Of a stretch of 64,000 nt of DNA, positions 48,121 through 57,097 are shown piece by piece. The notes under the pieces are model-generated. The model made no database searches and was not told where the DNA came from. It worked only from the letters and a program-made list of their open reading frames with translations. A program made the position numbers and the translations under genes. Each line of letters begins with the position of its first letter. Position 1 is the first letter of the stretch. The DNA is taken from contig JADYYY010000007.1 in the NCBI GenBank assembly GCA_020853395.1, forward strand, positions 62,001-126,000, written 5' to 3'. This stretch comes from Acidobacteriota bacterium (GTDB lineage: Bacteria; Acidobacteriota; Vicinamibacteria; Vicinamibacterales; SCN-69-37).

Positions 48121-49252
48121 CTACTCGTCCTCGTCGTCCACGGTGCTGTCGAGCTTGCCGAGCGCTCGCTTCATCAGATAGGCCTTGATGAACTCGTCGA
48201 GGTCGCCGTCGAGCACCCGGTTGATGTCGCCGACCTGGTACTTCGTGCGGTGGTCCTTGACCATCTGGTACGGATGGAGCACATAGCTGCGGATCTGGCT
48301 CCCGAACGCGATGTCCTTCTTCTCGCCGCCGAGCGCCTCGAGCTTCGCCTGCTGCTCCTTGAGCCGCATGTCGTACAGCCGTGCACGCAGGACCTTCATC
48401 GCCGACGCGCGGTTCTTGTGCTGCGACCGCTCGTTCTGGCAGGAGACGACGATCCCGGTCGGCAGGTGCGTGAGACGCACGGCCGAGTCGGTGACGTTGA
48501 CGTGCTGCCCGCCGGCCCCGCTCGATCGGAACGTGTCGATGCGCAGGTCCTTCTCGGGGATGTCGATGTCGATGTCGTCGGGCAGCTCCGGCCACACGTA
48601 CACGGACGCGAAGGACGTGTGCCGGCGTGCCGCCTGGTCGAACGGCGAGATCCGGACGAGCCGGTGCACGCCGGCTTCCGCCACCATCAGGCCGTAGGCG
48701 TAGTCGCCGACGATCGTCAGCGTGGCGCTCTTGATGCCGGCCTCGTCGCCCGGCTGCACGTCGATGATCTCGCGCTTGAAGCCGCGGCGCTCGGACCAGC
48801 GCAAGTACATGCGCAGCAGCATCTCGGCCCAGTCCTGCGACTCGGTTCCGCCCGCCCCGGGATGGATCGTGACGATGGCGTTCTTCCGATCCATCGGCCC
48901 GGCGAGCATCGTGCGGATCTCGGCCGCCTGCACGTCGCGGGCGAGCACATCGAGCCCGCGCTCCAGATCGCCCGTGACGTCCTCCCCCTGGCGCGCCCAC
49001 TCCACGAGCACGCCCACGTCGTCGAGCTGGCGGCGCAACTGCTCGGCGAGCGCGCGGTCGTCATCGAGCCGGCGCCGGCGCTGGAGCACCTTCTGGGCGT
49101 TGGCCGCGTCCTTCCAGAAGTCGGGCGCCGAGACCTCGGCCTCGATGTCGGTCAGTTCGCGCTGGAGCCGAGCCTCGTCAAAGTCCCCTCCGAAGATCGG
49201 CGGCGCGGGCGGTGAGGTCGGCGTGCGTACGGATCAGCTCGTCCAAGGTCAT
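48121..49252 (-). CDS. prfB: Peptide chain release factor 2, programmed +1 frameshift
   Basis: The first 24 codons, from ATG 49252, end in CTT TGA C; a +1 shift there continues into the main frame for a total of about 376 residues. The main frame holds the SPF anticodon-like motif (ISPFDQAA), which reads UGA/UAA, and GGQ ([12 protein letters not shown]), which triggers peptide release. The shift site is the classic autoregulation: scarce RF2 slows reading of the in-frame UGA and favours the shift. The gene is 8 bp past the PBP stop, convergent. Confidence 0.96.
49178..49190 (-). promoter_or_regulatory. prfB programmed frameshift signal
   Basis: Minus strand: GAGGGGA CTT TGA C. The slippery CTT (49181-49183) precedes the in-frame TGA (49178-49180), and the internal Shine-Dalgarno-like AGGGG lies about 2 bases upstream. 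In E. coli the spacing is AGGGGGTAT CTT TGA C. Codon 24 is the last zero-frame codon. Confidence 0.93.
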
Positions 49253-49263
49253 GGCGTTTCAGC

Positions 49264-50706
49264 TTACAGGAGCGCGGCGCGCGGCGACAGCCCGCCGGCG
49301 GCGCGGCCGCGACCAGCGACGATCGACGCAACGGACACGGCGAGCGCAATCCACACGACGACGTCGCCGAAGCGGCTGTAGATCGTGCGCGCGTCGATCA
49401 GCCGGACGTCCACCGTCACGGCCGCCGGAACGAAGAGATCGGTGCGCGCCAGCACGCGCCCGTAGGGGTCCACCGCACCCGTGATGCCGGTGTTGGCCGC
49501 GCGGACGACGTAGCGGCCCTGCTCGATGGCGCGCATCGCGCCCTGGTTGAAGTGCTGATAGGCCGCCGAGGAGCGGCCGAACCACGCGTCGTTGGTGATC
49601 GTCGCGAGCAGCTCGCTGCCCGCCGCCACGAACTGCCGCGCCACGCCCGGATACACCGACTCGTAGCAGATGGCGACGCTGAGACGCCGGCCCGCCGAGT
49701 CGAACACGACCGCCGACTCCCCCGCCGAGAAGTCGCTCACGGCCTCCACGAGCGGCCCGACGAAGAACAGCAACTGCTTGAGCGGCACGTACTCGCCGAA
49801 CGGCACGAGCTGCATCTTGCGATAGCTGCCGTGCGAGCGGCCGTCGGGGCCGAGCAGCACGGCCGAGTTGAAGTAACGATCCGGCGAATCGCCCGACCGC
49901 GGTGTGAACTCGTCGGTGCCGATGAGGAACGGCGTCTTCGTCTCGACGGCCAGCTGCCGGATCGGCGCCGACAGCACATCGCTCAGATCGAAGTAGAAGG
50001 GCGTCGACGCCTCGGGCCAGATCACGAGCGCCGCGCCGGCCGCAATCGTCGCGCGGCTCAGATCGAGGTAGCGCTGGACGATCTCGTCGCGGAACTTCGG
50101 GTCGTACTTGCGCTCCTGCGCCACCGATCCCTGCACGAGGCCCACCCGCAGCGGCCGGCCCACCGTCGTCCACGTCTCGGTGCGGATGCGTGCGGCGCCG
50201 GCGGCCACCGCCAGCACCAGCCCGATCGCGACGGCCGCCGCGGCGCGGCGATGCACGCGCTCGCGGCTCACGGCCACGGCCGCGGCCGCCGTGCTGACGA
50301 ACGCGATCATCAGCGACACGCCGTAGACGCCGACGACGCTCGCGGCCTGGGCCACGGGCAGGACGGGCGTTTGCGACGTCCCGAGGAGCACCCAGGGAAA
50401 TCCGCCGCCGACGGTCGATCGCGCCCACTCGGTCGCGACCCAGAACCACGGCGCCCACCACAGCCCGGCCGTCCCCCAGCGCTGCACGGCAGCGCGCAGC
50501 AGCAGGGCGAACAGCCCGGCGTAGAGCGAGAGATACGCCGCGAGCAACCCGCCGATCGCCACAGAGACGATCGTCGGCAGGCCGCCGTAGCCCTCCATGA
50601 CCTGGACGACCCAGTAGAGCGTGCCGGAGTAGAAGACCATGCCGGCCGCGACGCCGAGCAGAAAGACGCGCACCGCGGAGTGCGGCGCCTGCCGTGCGGT
50701 GAGCAC
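49264..50706 (-). CDS. lnt: Apolipoprotein N-acyltransferase (Lnt)
   Basis: 480 residues from the GTG at 50706. The nitrilase-type catalytic triad is visible: Glu in VIWPEAS, Lys in SYRKMQLVPFGEY and Cys in AICYESVYP, after a multi-helix N-terminal membrane part. Lnt adds the third acyl chain to lipoproteins in the inner membrane. Family-like sequence (ALALLSGALLAISFPKFG, the usual first helix) continues in frame up to about 50817 but contains no ATG, GTG or TTG. Either an unusual start is used, or the protein lacks that helix, or there is a base error. The SPOR gene ends at 50802. Confidence 0.9.
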   Translation of the reverse strand: MLTARQAPHSAVRVFLLGVAAGMVFYSGTLYWVVQVMEGYGGLPTIVSVAIGGLLAAYLSLYAGLFALLLRAAVQRWGTAGLWWAPWFWVATEWARSTVGGGFPWVLLGTSQTPVLPVAQAASVVGVYGVSLMIAFVSTAAAAVAVSRERVHRRAAAAVAIGLVLAVAAGAARIRTETWTTVGRPLRVGLVQGSVAQERKYDPKFRDEIVQRYLDLSRATIAAGAALVIWPEASTPFYFDLSDVLSAPIRQLAVETKTPFLIGTDEFTPRSGDSPDRYFNSAVLLGPDGRSHGSYRKMQLVPFGEYVPLKQLLFFVGPLVEAVSDFSAGESAVVFDSAGRRLSVAICYESVYPGVARQFVAAGSELLATITNDAWFGRSSAAYQHFNQGAMRAIEQGRYVVRAANTGITGAVDPYGRVLARTDLFVPAAVTVDVRLIDARTIYSRFGDVVVWIALAVSVASIVAGRGRAAGGLSPRAALL

Positions 50707-50801
50707 GACAGCGACGATGAGCGGCGCCAGCGCGACCCAGGCGAACGCAGGTGCACCGAATTTTGGAAAGCTGATCGCGAGAAGCGCCCCGGAGAGGAGT
50801 G

Positions 50802-51464
50802 CTAGGGCTGTACTGACGGTTTGAACCCTTCTTCCTTGCTGAGCCGTGCCGCCATCCGGTTGGCGTCGGCGCGATCGGCGAACGGCCCGATCCGCACGCG
50901 ATACAACCCGGCCATCGCGGCGACGGCCGCGTTGCTGTAGCCCTTCGAGCGAAGCTGCGCCGCCTGGCGATCGGCGTTCTCGCGCGATCGGAAGGAGTTG
51001 ACCTGCACGTACCAGCCGCCGCTGGCCGGTGGCGGCGTCGATTCCTTCGCGGCGGTCGAGGGCGCGGGCGTGGCCGGCTGCGCCGTCGGCGTGGCGGGCG
51101 GTTCGGCCGCCGGCTTCACGGCCGTCGACGCCGGCGCTGCCGTCGACGTGGGCGCGGACGACGTGCCCCGAGGCTCGACACCCGCGGCGGACGGCGGAGC
51201 CCCCGTTCCCTGCAACTGATCGTGATACTGGAGATCCGCGGGCGTCGTCTCGGTGGCGGGCGGCATCTCGACGGACGCGCCAGGCGACTGGCTGAGCGCG
51301 ACCTCGGTCGGCGATGCCGCGGCGTCGGCGGACGCCGTCCGCACGCCGCGCCCGACCGAGACGCCCAGCAGGAAGATGGCGACCGCCACCACGACGGACG
51401 CCATGAACAGGAACACGAGCTGTTTGCCGCCGAGCTGGATCTCGCGGACCGGCTGATCCGACAT
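50802..51464 (-). CDS. SPOR-domain inner-membrane protein
   Basis: 220 residues from ATG 51464. A short cytoplasmic part and one membrane helix at about 17-37 (VFLFMASVVVAVAIFLLG) precede a long Pro/Ala/Thr-rich periplasmic stretch. A C-terminal SPOR domain (about 148-215: GGWYVQVNSFRSRENADRQA, then LYRVRIGPFADRADANRMA) follows. SPOR domains bind denuded peptidoglycan at division sites, so this is a cell-division or cell-wall protein of the FtsN/DedD layout. Its 3' end overlaps the in-frame beginning of lnt homology. Confidence 0.88.
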   Translation of the reverse strand: MSDQPVREIQLGGKQLVFLFMASVVVAVAIFLLGVSVGRGVRTASADAAASPTEVALSQSPGASVEMPPATETTPADLQYHDQLQGTGAPPSAAGVEPRGTSSAPTSTAAPASTAVKPAAEPPATPTAQPATPAPSTAAKESTPPPASGGWYVQVNSFRSRENADRQAAQLRSKGYSNAAVAAMAGLYRVRIGPFADRADANRMAARLSKEEGFKPSVQP

Positions 51465-51489
51465 GGCTCGCGCAGATGTTAACACGGCG

Positions 51490-53106
51490 TCATCCGCCGA
51501 TTCGCTCGAGGAGTGCTCTCGCGGCGGCGGATCCGGGCGAGAGCACGAGCGCCCGATCGGCCGCCTTGCGCGCCGCCTCCTTCTCGCCTGCGTCGAAGAG
51601 CGCCTCGCCGAGCGCCACGTGCGCTTCCGCAGACTCGCGCGCCCAGACGGCCACTTTGAACTCGTCGATCGCGTCGGACACCTGGCCGGCGCGCCGGTAG
51701 AGCTGGCCGAGCAGCAGGTGCGGCTCGTCCTGATAGGGCGCGAGGTAGATCGCGCGGCGGAGCTCGGCCATCGCCCGCCGATCGTCCTTCTGCGCGATCA
51801 ACGTCTTCGCGCGCGCGAGGAGGAATGCCGCGGTCTCCTGCTGATCGCGTTGGGCCGGCGCGGCGGCCGCGACGGCGCGCGACGGCTTCACGTCGAGCTG
51901 ATCGATCAATCGCTCCAGGTTGCGCGGGATGCGAGGCGAAGGCGGTCCAGCCGCGACCGGCTCGGTGGCCCCGAGCACGCGCGCGAGCTCCAGTTCGCGC
52001 TGGGCCTCGGCCTGCCGGCCGTTCGCCGCCAGCACCGCGCTCATCACCACGTGCGCATCGCCGTCGGCCGCGTCGAAGCGCACGGCTTCGCGCAGCCACG
52101 CGAGCGCCTCCGTCGCGTTGCCGGCGAGCGCGAACGCATACCCGAGGTTGAAGAGGTACGCCGTGTTGTCGGACTCCTGGTCGACGGCGCGCTTGAAGTA
52201 GGCGCTCGCTGGCGTGGATCCGGCGGGCGCCCCGCGACGAAGCTGCACGATGCCGAGCGCGTTCGCGATCGCGGCGCTTCCTCGCTGCGCGGCGAGCGTC
52301 GACAGTTCCTGGTACGCGCCGTCGAGCCTCTTGAGCGCGACCAGCGACAGCGCCACGCCGAACCGCGCCTTCCGGCCGAACGACGACGTTGCCGGCACGG
52401 CGTTGGCCACGGCGAGCGCCTTCTCGTGAAGCTCCTGCACGGTGTAGACGTTCCAGAGCGCCAGCAGCACGCGGGGGTCGCCAGGCGCCAGCCGCAGGGC
52501 CGTCTCGAGGAACCGCTGCTGCGCGGCGGGCGTGGCCGCCACGAGCCCTTTGACGTAGTTCTCGAACGCTTCGAGCGAGAGCGGCGACAGGTCGGAGGGC
52601 GAGGCCGGCAGCGGCCGGAGCGCGGCGGTCTCTGCGACGCGATCCGCCACGCGCCGGAACAGCGTGAAGATCTCGGCGAGCGGCGCGCTGTCGCTCGCCG
52701 GCAGCCGCTCCTGCCCGGCCGCCAGATCCACGACGCGGGCGCGGACGCCGAGCGTCTGGCCAAGGCGCACGTCCCCGAACAGCACGTGCGAGGCCCCCAT
52801 CAGCTCCGCGGCGCGGATCATCGTCGCGCGCGTCAGCGCCGGCGACATCGGCAACTGCAGGCGATCGAAGCCGGCGACGCGTTCATCGCGCGTCAAGGTC
52901 CCGATGCCGCGCCGCGCGAGCTGTTCCTCCAGCAGGAGCGCCGAGGCTTCGCCGAGCCAGAACGCCGTGCCGGCGCCGCCGGGCGCGTCGGGCGACACCT
53001 CCACGGCAAACGGCATGACGAGCACGCGCGAGCTCTGCGCGAGGGCGGCGCGCGGTGCGGCCAGGAGCACGATCGCGATCAGGAACGTCAGGACCCGTCG
53101 AGCCAT
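51490..53106 (-). CDS. Exported TPR-repeat protein
   Basis: 538 residues from ATG 53106 (GTG 53115 also possible), with a signal peptide (cut near ALAQS). Residues about 25-150 resemble the anticodon-free FlgO/TolB-type N-terminal domain (VLVMPFAVE, LLLEEQLARRGIGTLTRDERV). At least five tetratricopeptide repeats fill the rest (for example YLFNLGYAFALAGNATEALAWLREAVR and PHLLLGQLYRRAGQVSDAIDEF). Such proteins scaffold envelope complexes. It lies 25 bp before the SPOR gene and may work with it. Confidence 0.78.
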   Translation of the reverse strand: MARRVLTFLIAIVLLAAPRAALAQSSRVLVMPFAVEVSPDAPGGAGTAFWLGEASALLLEEQLARRGIGTLTRDERVAGFDRLQLPMSPALTRATMIRAAELMGASHVLFGDVRLGQTLGVRARVVDLAAGQERLPASDSAPLAEIFTLFRRVADRVAETAALRPLPASPSDLSPLSLEAFENYVKGLVAATPAAQQRFLETALRLAPGDPRVLLALWNVYTVQELHEKALAVANAVPATSSFGRKARFGVALSLVALKRLDGAYQELSTLAAQRGSAAIANALGIVQLRRGAPAGSTPASAYFKRAVDQESDNTAYLFNLGYAFALAGNATEALAWLREAVRFDAADGDAHVVMSAVLAANGRQAEAQRELELARVLGATEPVAAGPPSPRIPRNLERLIDQLDVKPSRAVAAAAPAQRDQQETAAFLLARAKTLIAQKDDRRAMAELRRAIYLAPYQDEPHLLLGQLYRRAGQVSDAIDEFKVAVWARESAEAHVALGEALFDAGEKEAARKAADRALVLSPGSAAARALLERIGG

Positions 53107-53124
53107 CACCCGCACAGACGATCG

Positions 53125-53727
53125 TCAGGCCGCCGCGGCCGTCTCCGAGATGGCGGACCGGTCCAGGTCGAGCGACACGACGCAGGTGCTGCCCTGCACG
53201 GCGTGGCAGCGGTCGAGCCGCGCGCCGACGGGATCGAAGGCGAACTGCCGTAGGGTCTCGACGGCGAGCGACAGGTAGAACGCGCAGAGCGGCGCGGGCT
53301 GCACGCCGCGCACGTCGCAGAACATCGACGCCGTCACCTCCAGGCTCGCGCGCGTGCCGCTGACGGTCACCGATGCCCGGCTCGTCCGATCGAGCGTGTG
53401 GACGACGGACGCGGCGAGCCGCAGCGCCAGCCGGAGCCGCAACGGCCGCGGCAGCCAATCGATCGCGCGGCGGCGGAACGGCGCGAGCGAGCTCACGGTC
53501 CAGGCCGCCGCACACTCGCCGGCGCGCCGCATGACCTGGTCGTAGCCGGCGCCTTCGGTGCGCAGGAATCCGATGACGGCCAGCATCGGCGCGGCGCCGA
53601 TCGTGCCGTCGCGCAGCCCCTCGGACGTCAGCCAGTGCTCGTAGAACTCGAGCCGGTCCGGGAGCCGTTCGGTGATCGCCTGATGAAGGCACGCGGCCAG
53701 AAGGCGACCGATTCGGACGTCTGTCAT
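53125..53727 (-). CDS. Protein of unknown function with V4R-like Cys pattern
   Basis: 200 residues, no signal peptide or membrane helix. N-terminal half is helical (LPDRLEFYEHWLTSEGL). The C-terminal part has MFCDVR, APLCAFY, DRCHAVQGSTCVVSL, a Cys/Gly arrangement like the V4R (4-vinyl-reductase/small-ligand-binding) fold; this is a resemblance only. Its ATG is 9 bp from the divergent mobA start, so both promoters must sit inside coding sequence. It is followed by the TPR gene. Confidence 0.6.
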   Translation of the reverse strand: MTDVRIGRLLAACLHQAITERLPDRLEFYEHWLTSEGLRDGTIGAAPMLAVIGFLRTEGAGYDQVMRRAGECAAAWTVSSLAPFRRRAIDWLPRPLRLRLALRLAASVVHTLDRTSRASVTVSGTRASLEVTASMFCDVRGVQPAPLCAFYLSLAVETLRQFAFDPVGARLDRCHAVQGSTCVVSLDLDRSAISETAAAA

Positions 53728-53736
53728 GATCGCCCC

Positions 53737-54336
53737 ATGTCCGGTACCGGCACGACCTCTGCGGCCATCCTCGCGGGCGGGCACGCCCGCCGCTTCGACG
53801 GCCGCGACAAGAGCCGCCTCGTCGTCGAGGGGCACCCCATCATCGTTCGACAACTGCGCGTCCTGCAACCGCTGGCTGACGAAATCTTCGTCGTCGCGCC
53901 CGATCCGGCGCGCTTCGCCGATCTTGGTCTGAAGGTGTACGCGGACCGCCGGCCGGGCCTCGGCGCGATCGGCGGCATCGAGACGGCATTGGCCACAGCC
54001 GGCGGCGATCGCGTGCTCGTGCTGGCCTGCGATCTGCCGTTCGTCACGGAGGCGTTGCTCGCCGAGCTCGTGGCGCGCGCGGCCGACGGAGACGGCGCGT
54101 GGGTCCGCGGCGCTCGCGGGATCGAGCCGCTGATCGCGTGCTATCGCCGGAGCGCGCTCGCGGCCGTCGACGCCGCGATCGACGCTGGCCGGCTGGCGGC
54201 TCGCGGGCTCGCCGACGTCCTCCGCATGCGCGAGATCGGCCCGGCCGAGCTGGACGCCTTCGGCGGCGAGGTCCTGCTGCTCGCGAACGTCAACACGCCC
54301 GCCGACTACGCGCGAGTACAATACGGCGGCCGATGA
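53737..54336 (+). CDS. mobA: Molybdenum cofactor guanylyltransferase (MobA)
   Basis: 199 residues. The nucleotide motif AAILAGGHARRFDGRDKSRL (about 9-28, including the conserved Lys25) and GLGAIGGIETAL, LACDLPFV match MobA. The enzyme links GMP to molybdopterin. No other Mo-cofactor gene is in the window. Its stop overlaps the argS start (ATGA), so translation of argS is coupled to it. Confidence 0.88.
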   Translation: MSGTGTTSAAILAGGHARRFDGRDKSRLVVEGHPIIVRQLRVLQPLADEIFVVAPDPARFADLGLKVYADRRPGLGAIGGIETALATAGGDRVLVLACDLPFVTEALLAELVARAADGDGAWVRGARGIEPLIACYRRSALAAVDAAIDAGRLAARGLADVLRMREIGPAELDAFGGEVLLLANVNTPADYARVQYGGR

Positions 54337-56333
54337 TTCTGCCCGTCCATGCGGCCGTCCGCGCCGCCCTGACCCAAGCTCTGCACCAGACGTTCTCGCT
54401 CGCGCCGGCCGACCTGCCGGCGATCGTCATCGAGACGCCGCCGCGTCGCGCCCTCGGCGATCTGGCCGTGCCGATCGCCTTCGAGCTGGCTCGCCGACTG
54501 CGAAAGGCGCCGCGCGCGATCGCGCAGGAGATCGCCGGCGCGCTCGGCCCGATTGCCGGCGTCGCGCGCGTCGAGGCCGCACCGAACGGCTATCTCAACT
54601 TCTACCTCGAGCGCGCGGGCACGATCGCGCGGTGGCTCGCGCCGGCCGATGCCGCGCCCGTCGCAACCGGCGGCAAGATCATCGTCGAGCACACGGCCAT
54701 CAACCCGAACAAGGCCGCGCACATCGGCCACCTCCGCAACGCGGCGCTGGGCGACACGCTCGTCCGGCTGCTGCGGTTCCAGGGCCGGCCGGTCGAAGTG
54801 CAGAACTACATCGACGACACCGGCGTGCAGGTCGCCGACGTGGTGGTCGGCTTCTCGTCCCTCGAGGGACGGGACGTCGCGGGCGTCAGGGCGCTCATCG
54901 CCGATCCCGCCGTCCGCTTCGACTACTACTGCTGGGATCTGTACGCGCGCGTCACCGAGTGGTACGCGCAGGATCGTGCCCACCTCGAGGCGCGGAGCCA
55001 TGCGCTCCACGCCATCGAGGCGGGCGGCAGTCCGCTCGCCGACATGGCGGCCCTCGTCGCCGATCGCATCGTGCGCGCCCACCTCGACACGATGGCGCGC
55101 ATGAACGTCGCCTACGATCTGCTCACCTGGGAAGGCGACATCCTGCGGCTGCACTTCTGGACGACGGCGTTCGAACAGCTCAAGGCGACCGGCGCGGTGT
55201 ACCTGCAGACCGACGGCCGGCTGAAAGGATGCTGGGTGATGCCGATCGAGGACGCCGGCGCGGCGTCGAGCGACGCCGACGAGGCGGACGCGGACGCCGA
55301 CCAGCGCGAGAAGGTCATCGTGCGATCGAACGGCACCGTGACCTACGTCGGCAAGGACATCGCCAACCAGTTCTGGAAGTTCGGCCTGCTCGGCCAGGAC
55401 TTCTACTACCGGCCGTTCGAGGAGCGCGACGGCCGCACCATCTGGGCGACGACCTCGACGCCGCGCGATCGCGCCGGCGTGCCGTCGTTCGGCCGCGCGT
55501 CGGCGGTCTACAACGTCATCGACACGCGCCAGTCGTACCTGCAGGAGCTGCTCAAGCAGGCGCTCGACACGATCGGCTTCACCGAACAGGCCGCGCGCTC
55601 GACCCACTTCTCGTACGAGATGGTCGCGCTCTCCCATGCCACGGCCCGGACGCTCGGCTACGAGGACACCGAGAGCAGCGGCAAGCCGTTCGTCGAGGTC
55701 TCGGGGCGCAAGGGCCTCGGCGTCAAGGCCGACGACCTGCTCGACCGGCTCACGGCGCGCGCGACCGAGGAGATCGCGTCCCGCAACCCCGATCTGCCGG
55801 CCGACGATCGCGCGCGCGCGGCCGAGGTGATCGCCACCGCGGCGGTCCGCTACTTCCTCGTCAAGTTCACCCGCAACAAGATCATCGCCTTCGACATCGA
55901 CGAAGCCTTGAGCTTCGAGGGCGAGACCGGCCCGTACATCCAGTACGCGGTCGTCCGGGCGAACAACATCCTGGCCAAGCTCGCCGAGCGCGACGGCATC
56001 ACCGACGCCGACGTCGTCCGCCGCCTGCCCGATCTCGATCGCGACGCCATCGCGGCGGGCGACGATGCGGACGAACTGTGGAACGTGGTGCTCGAAGCCG
56101 GCCGCCTCGACGACACGGTCGACGCCGCGATCCGTTCGCTCGAGCTGTCGCTCGTCGCCAAGTTCGCGTTCGGCGTGGCGCAGGCGTTCAACGCCTTCTA
56201 CCACCGCCAGCAAATTCTTCGCGAGGAACGGGAGGCGGCACGGCTCTGGCGTGCGGCCGCGGTGCTGTACGTCAAGCGCCAGCTCACCGCCGCGCTCGAC
56301 GTCATGGGCTGCGGCGTGCCGGTGCGCATGTGA
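54333..56333 (+). CDS. argS: Arginyl-tRNA synthetase (ArgS)
   Basis: 666 residues, longer than the common 550-590. The N-terminal additional domain (about 1-100) is followed by INPNKAAHIGHLRNA with HIGH at 129-132 and NYIDDTGVQVAD. The KMSK-equivalent is weak (SGRKGLGVKADDL). The C-terminal DALR anticodon domain covers the last 120 residues. An acidic run (DADEADADAD, near residue 315) is part of an insertion in the catalytic region. TACAAT lies ten bases before the ATG. Confidence 0.94.
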   Translation: MILPVHAAVRAALTQALHQTFSLAPADLPAIVIETPPRRALGDLAVPIAFELARRLRKAPRAIAQEIAGALGPIAGVARVEAAPNGYLNFYLERAGTIARWLAPADAAPVATGGKIIVEHTAINPNKAAHIGHLRNAALGDTLVRLLRFQGRPVEVQNYIDDTGVQVADVVVGFSSLEGRDVAGVRALIADPAVRFDYYCWDLYARVTEWYAQDRAHLEARSHALHAIEAGGSPLADMAALVADRIVRAHLDTMARMNVAYDLLTWEGDILRLHFWTTAFEQLKATGAVYLQTDGRLKGCWVMPIEDAGAASSDADEADADADQREKVIVRSNGTVTYVGKDIANQFWKFGLLGQDFYYRPFEERDGRTIWATTSTPRDRAGVPSFGRASAVYNVIDTRQSYLQELLKQALDTIGFTEQAARSTHFSYEMVALSHATARTLGYEDTESSGKPFVEVSGRKGLGVKADDLLDRLTARATEEIASRNPDLPADDRARAAEVIATAAVRYFLVKFTRNKIIAFDIDEALSFEGETGPYIQYAVVRANNILAKLAERDGITDADVVRRLPDLDRDAIAAGDDADELWNVVLEAGRLDDTVDAAIRSLELSLVAKFAFGVAQAFNAFYHRQQILREEREAARLWRAAAVLYVKRQLTAALDVMGCGVPVRM

Positions 56334-57097
56334 CCGGCCGCGCGACAGCCGCGGCCGTCCACGGCCCGCCGGCGCCGGTCATCGCCCTCGCCTGGCCGAA
56401 GCACGACTACGTCCGCGCGCTTCAACGCGCCGGGGCGGATCCGCGTCCGCTCGATCCCGCGGTCGATCTGCTGCCCGGCGCGCTCGACGGCTGCGACGGC
56501 GTGCTGCTCACCGGCGGCGCCGACGTCGATCCTGCATGCTACGGCGAGCGCGATCGCCATCCCACCGTGCAGGTGGACGAGGCGCGCGACGCGTACGAGA
56601 TCGCGCTCACTCATGCCGCGCGCGATCGCGGCCTGCCGCTGCTGGCCATCTGCCGCGGTGTGCAGTTGCTCAACGTCGTCGCCGGCGGCACGCTCGTGCA
56701 GGACATCCCATCGTCCGGCCTCACGACGCTCGTGCACCGCCGGCCCAAGCCGCCGCGCGTGAAGGCGACGAACCAGCACGCCGTCCGCATCGCCGAGCAC
56801 ACCCGCCTGGCTTCCCTGCTCGGTGCGGCGGCCGACGAAGACGTGCCGGTGAACAGCCGGCACCACCAGTGCATCGCGACGGTCGCACCGGGCTTCGTGG
56901 TCTCCGCCGTCGCGCCCGACGGTATCGTCGAGGCGATCGAGACGCCGTCCGGACCGTTCTGTCTCGGCGTGCAGTGGCACCCGGAGAACTACTGGCGCAC
57001 CGGCAGGTTCGCCGAGTTGTTCACGGGGCTGATCGAGGCGGCGGGTCGAGCGCGGCCGCCAGCGCCATCGCCCCGGTCAAGTTCGCCGTCGTCCTGA
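56330..57097 (+). CDS. Class I glutamine amidotransferase-like hydrolase (peptidase C26)
   Basis: 255 residues from the GTG at 56330, overlapping the argS stop (GTGA). Catalytic Cys108 lies in LLAICRGVQLLN, and the His/Glu pair is in GVQWHPENYW. The family includes PuuD (gamma-glutamyl-GABA hydrolase) and other gamma-glutamyl hydrolases. VLLTGGADVDPACYGE is typical. The Arg/Pro/Ser tail of about 20 residues overlaps the 3' end of the convergent carrier gene by 77 bp. Substrate unknown; a link with the nearby gamma-glutamyltransferase is possible. Confidence 0.85.
   Translation: MTGRATAAAVHGPPAPVIALAWPKHDYVRALQRAGADPRPLDPAVDLLPGALDGCDGVLLTGGADVDPACYGERDRHPTVQVDEARDAYEIALTHAARDRGLPLLAICRGVQLLNVVAGGTLVQDIPSSGLTTLVHRRPKPPRVKATNQHAVRIAEHTRLASLLGAAADEDVPVNSRHHQCIATVAPGFVVSAVAPDGIVEAIETPSGPFCLGVQWHPENYWRTGRFAELFTGLIEAAGRARPPAPSPRSSSPSS

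Noticed and set aside
45776-49000. A 1074-codon minus-strand open frame across the PBP gene and prfB.
   Set aside because: It runs through two real genes in the wrong frame or strand and has no domain.
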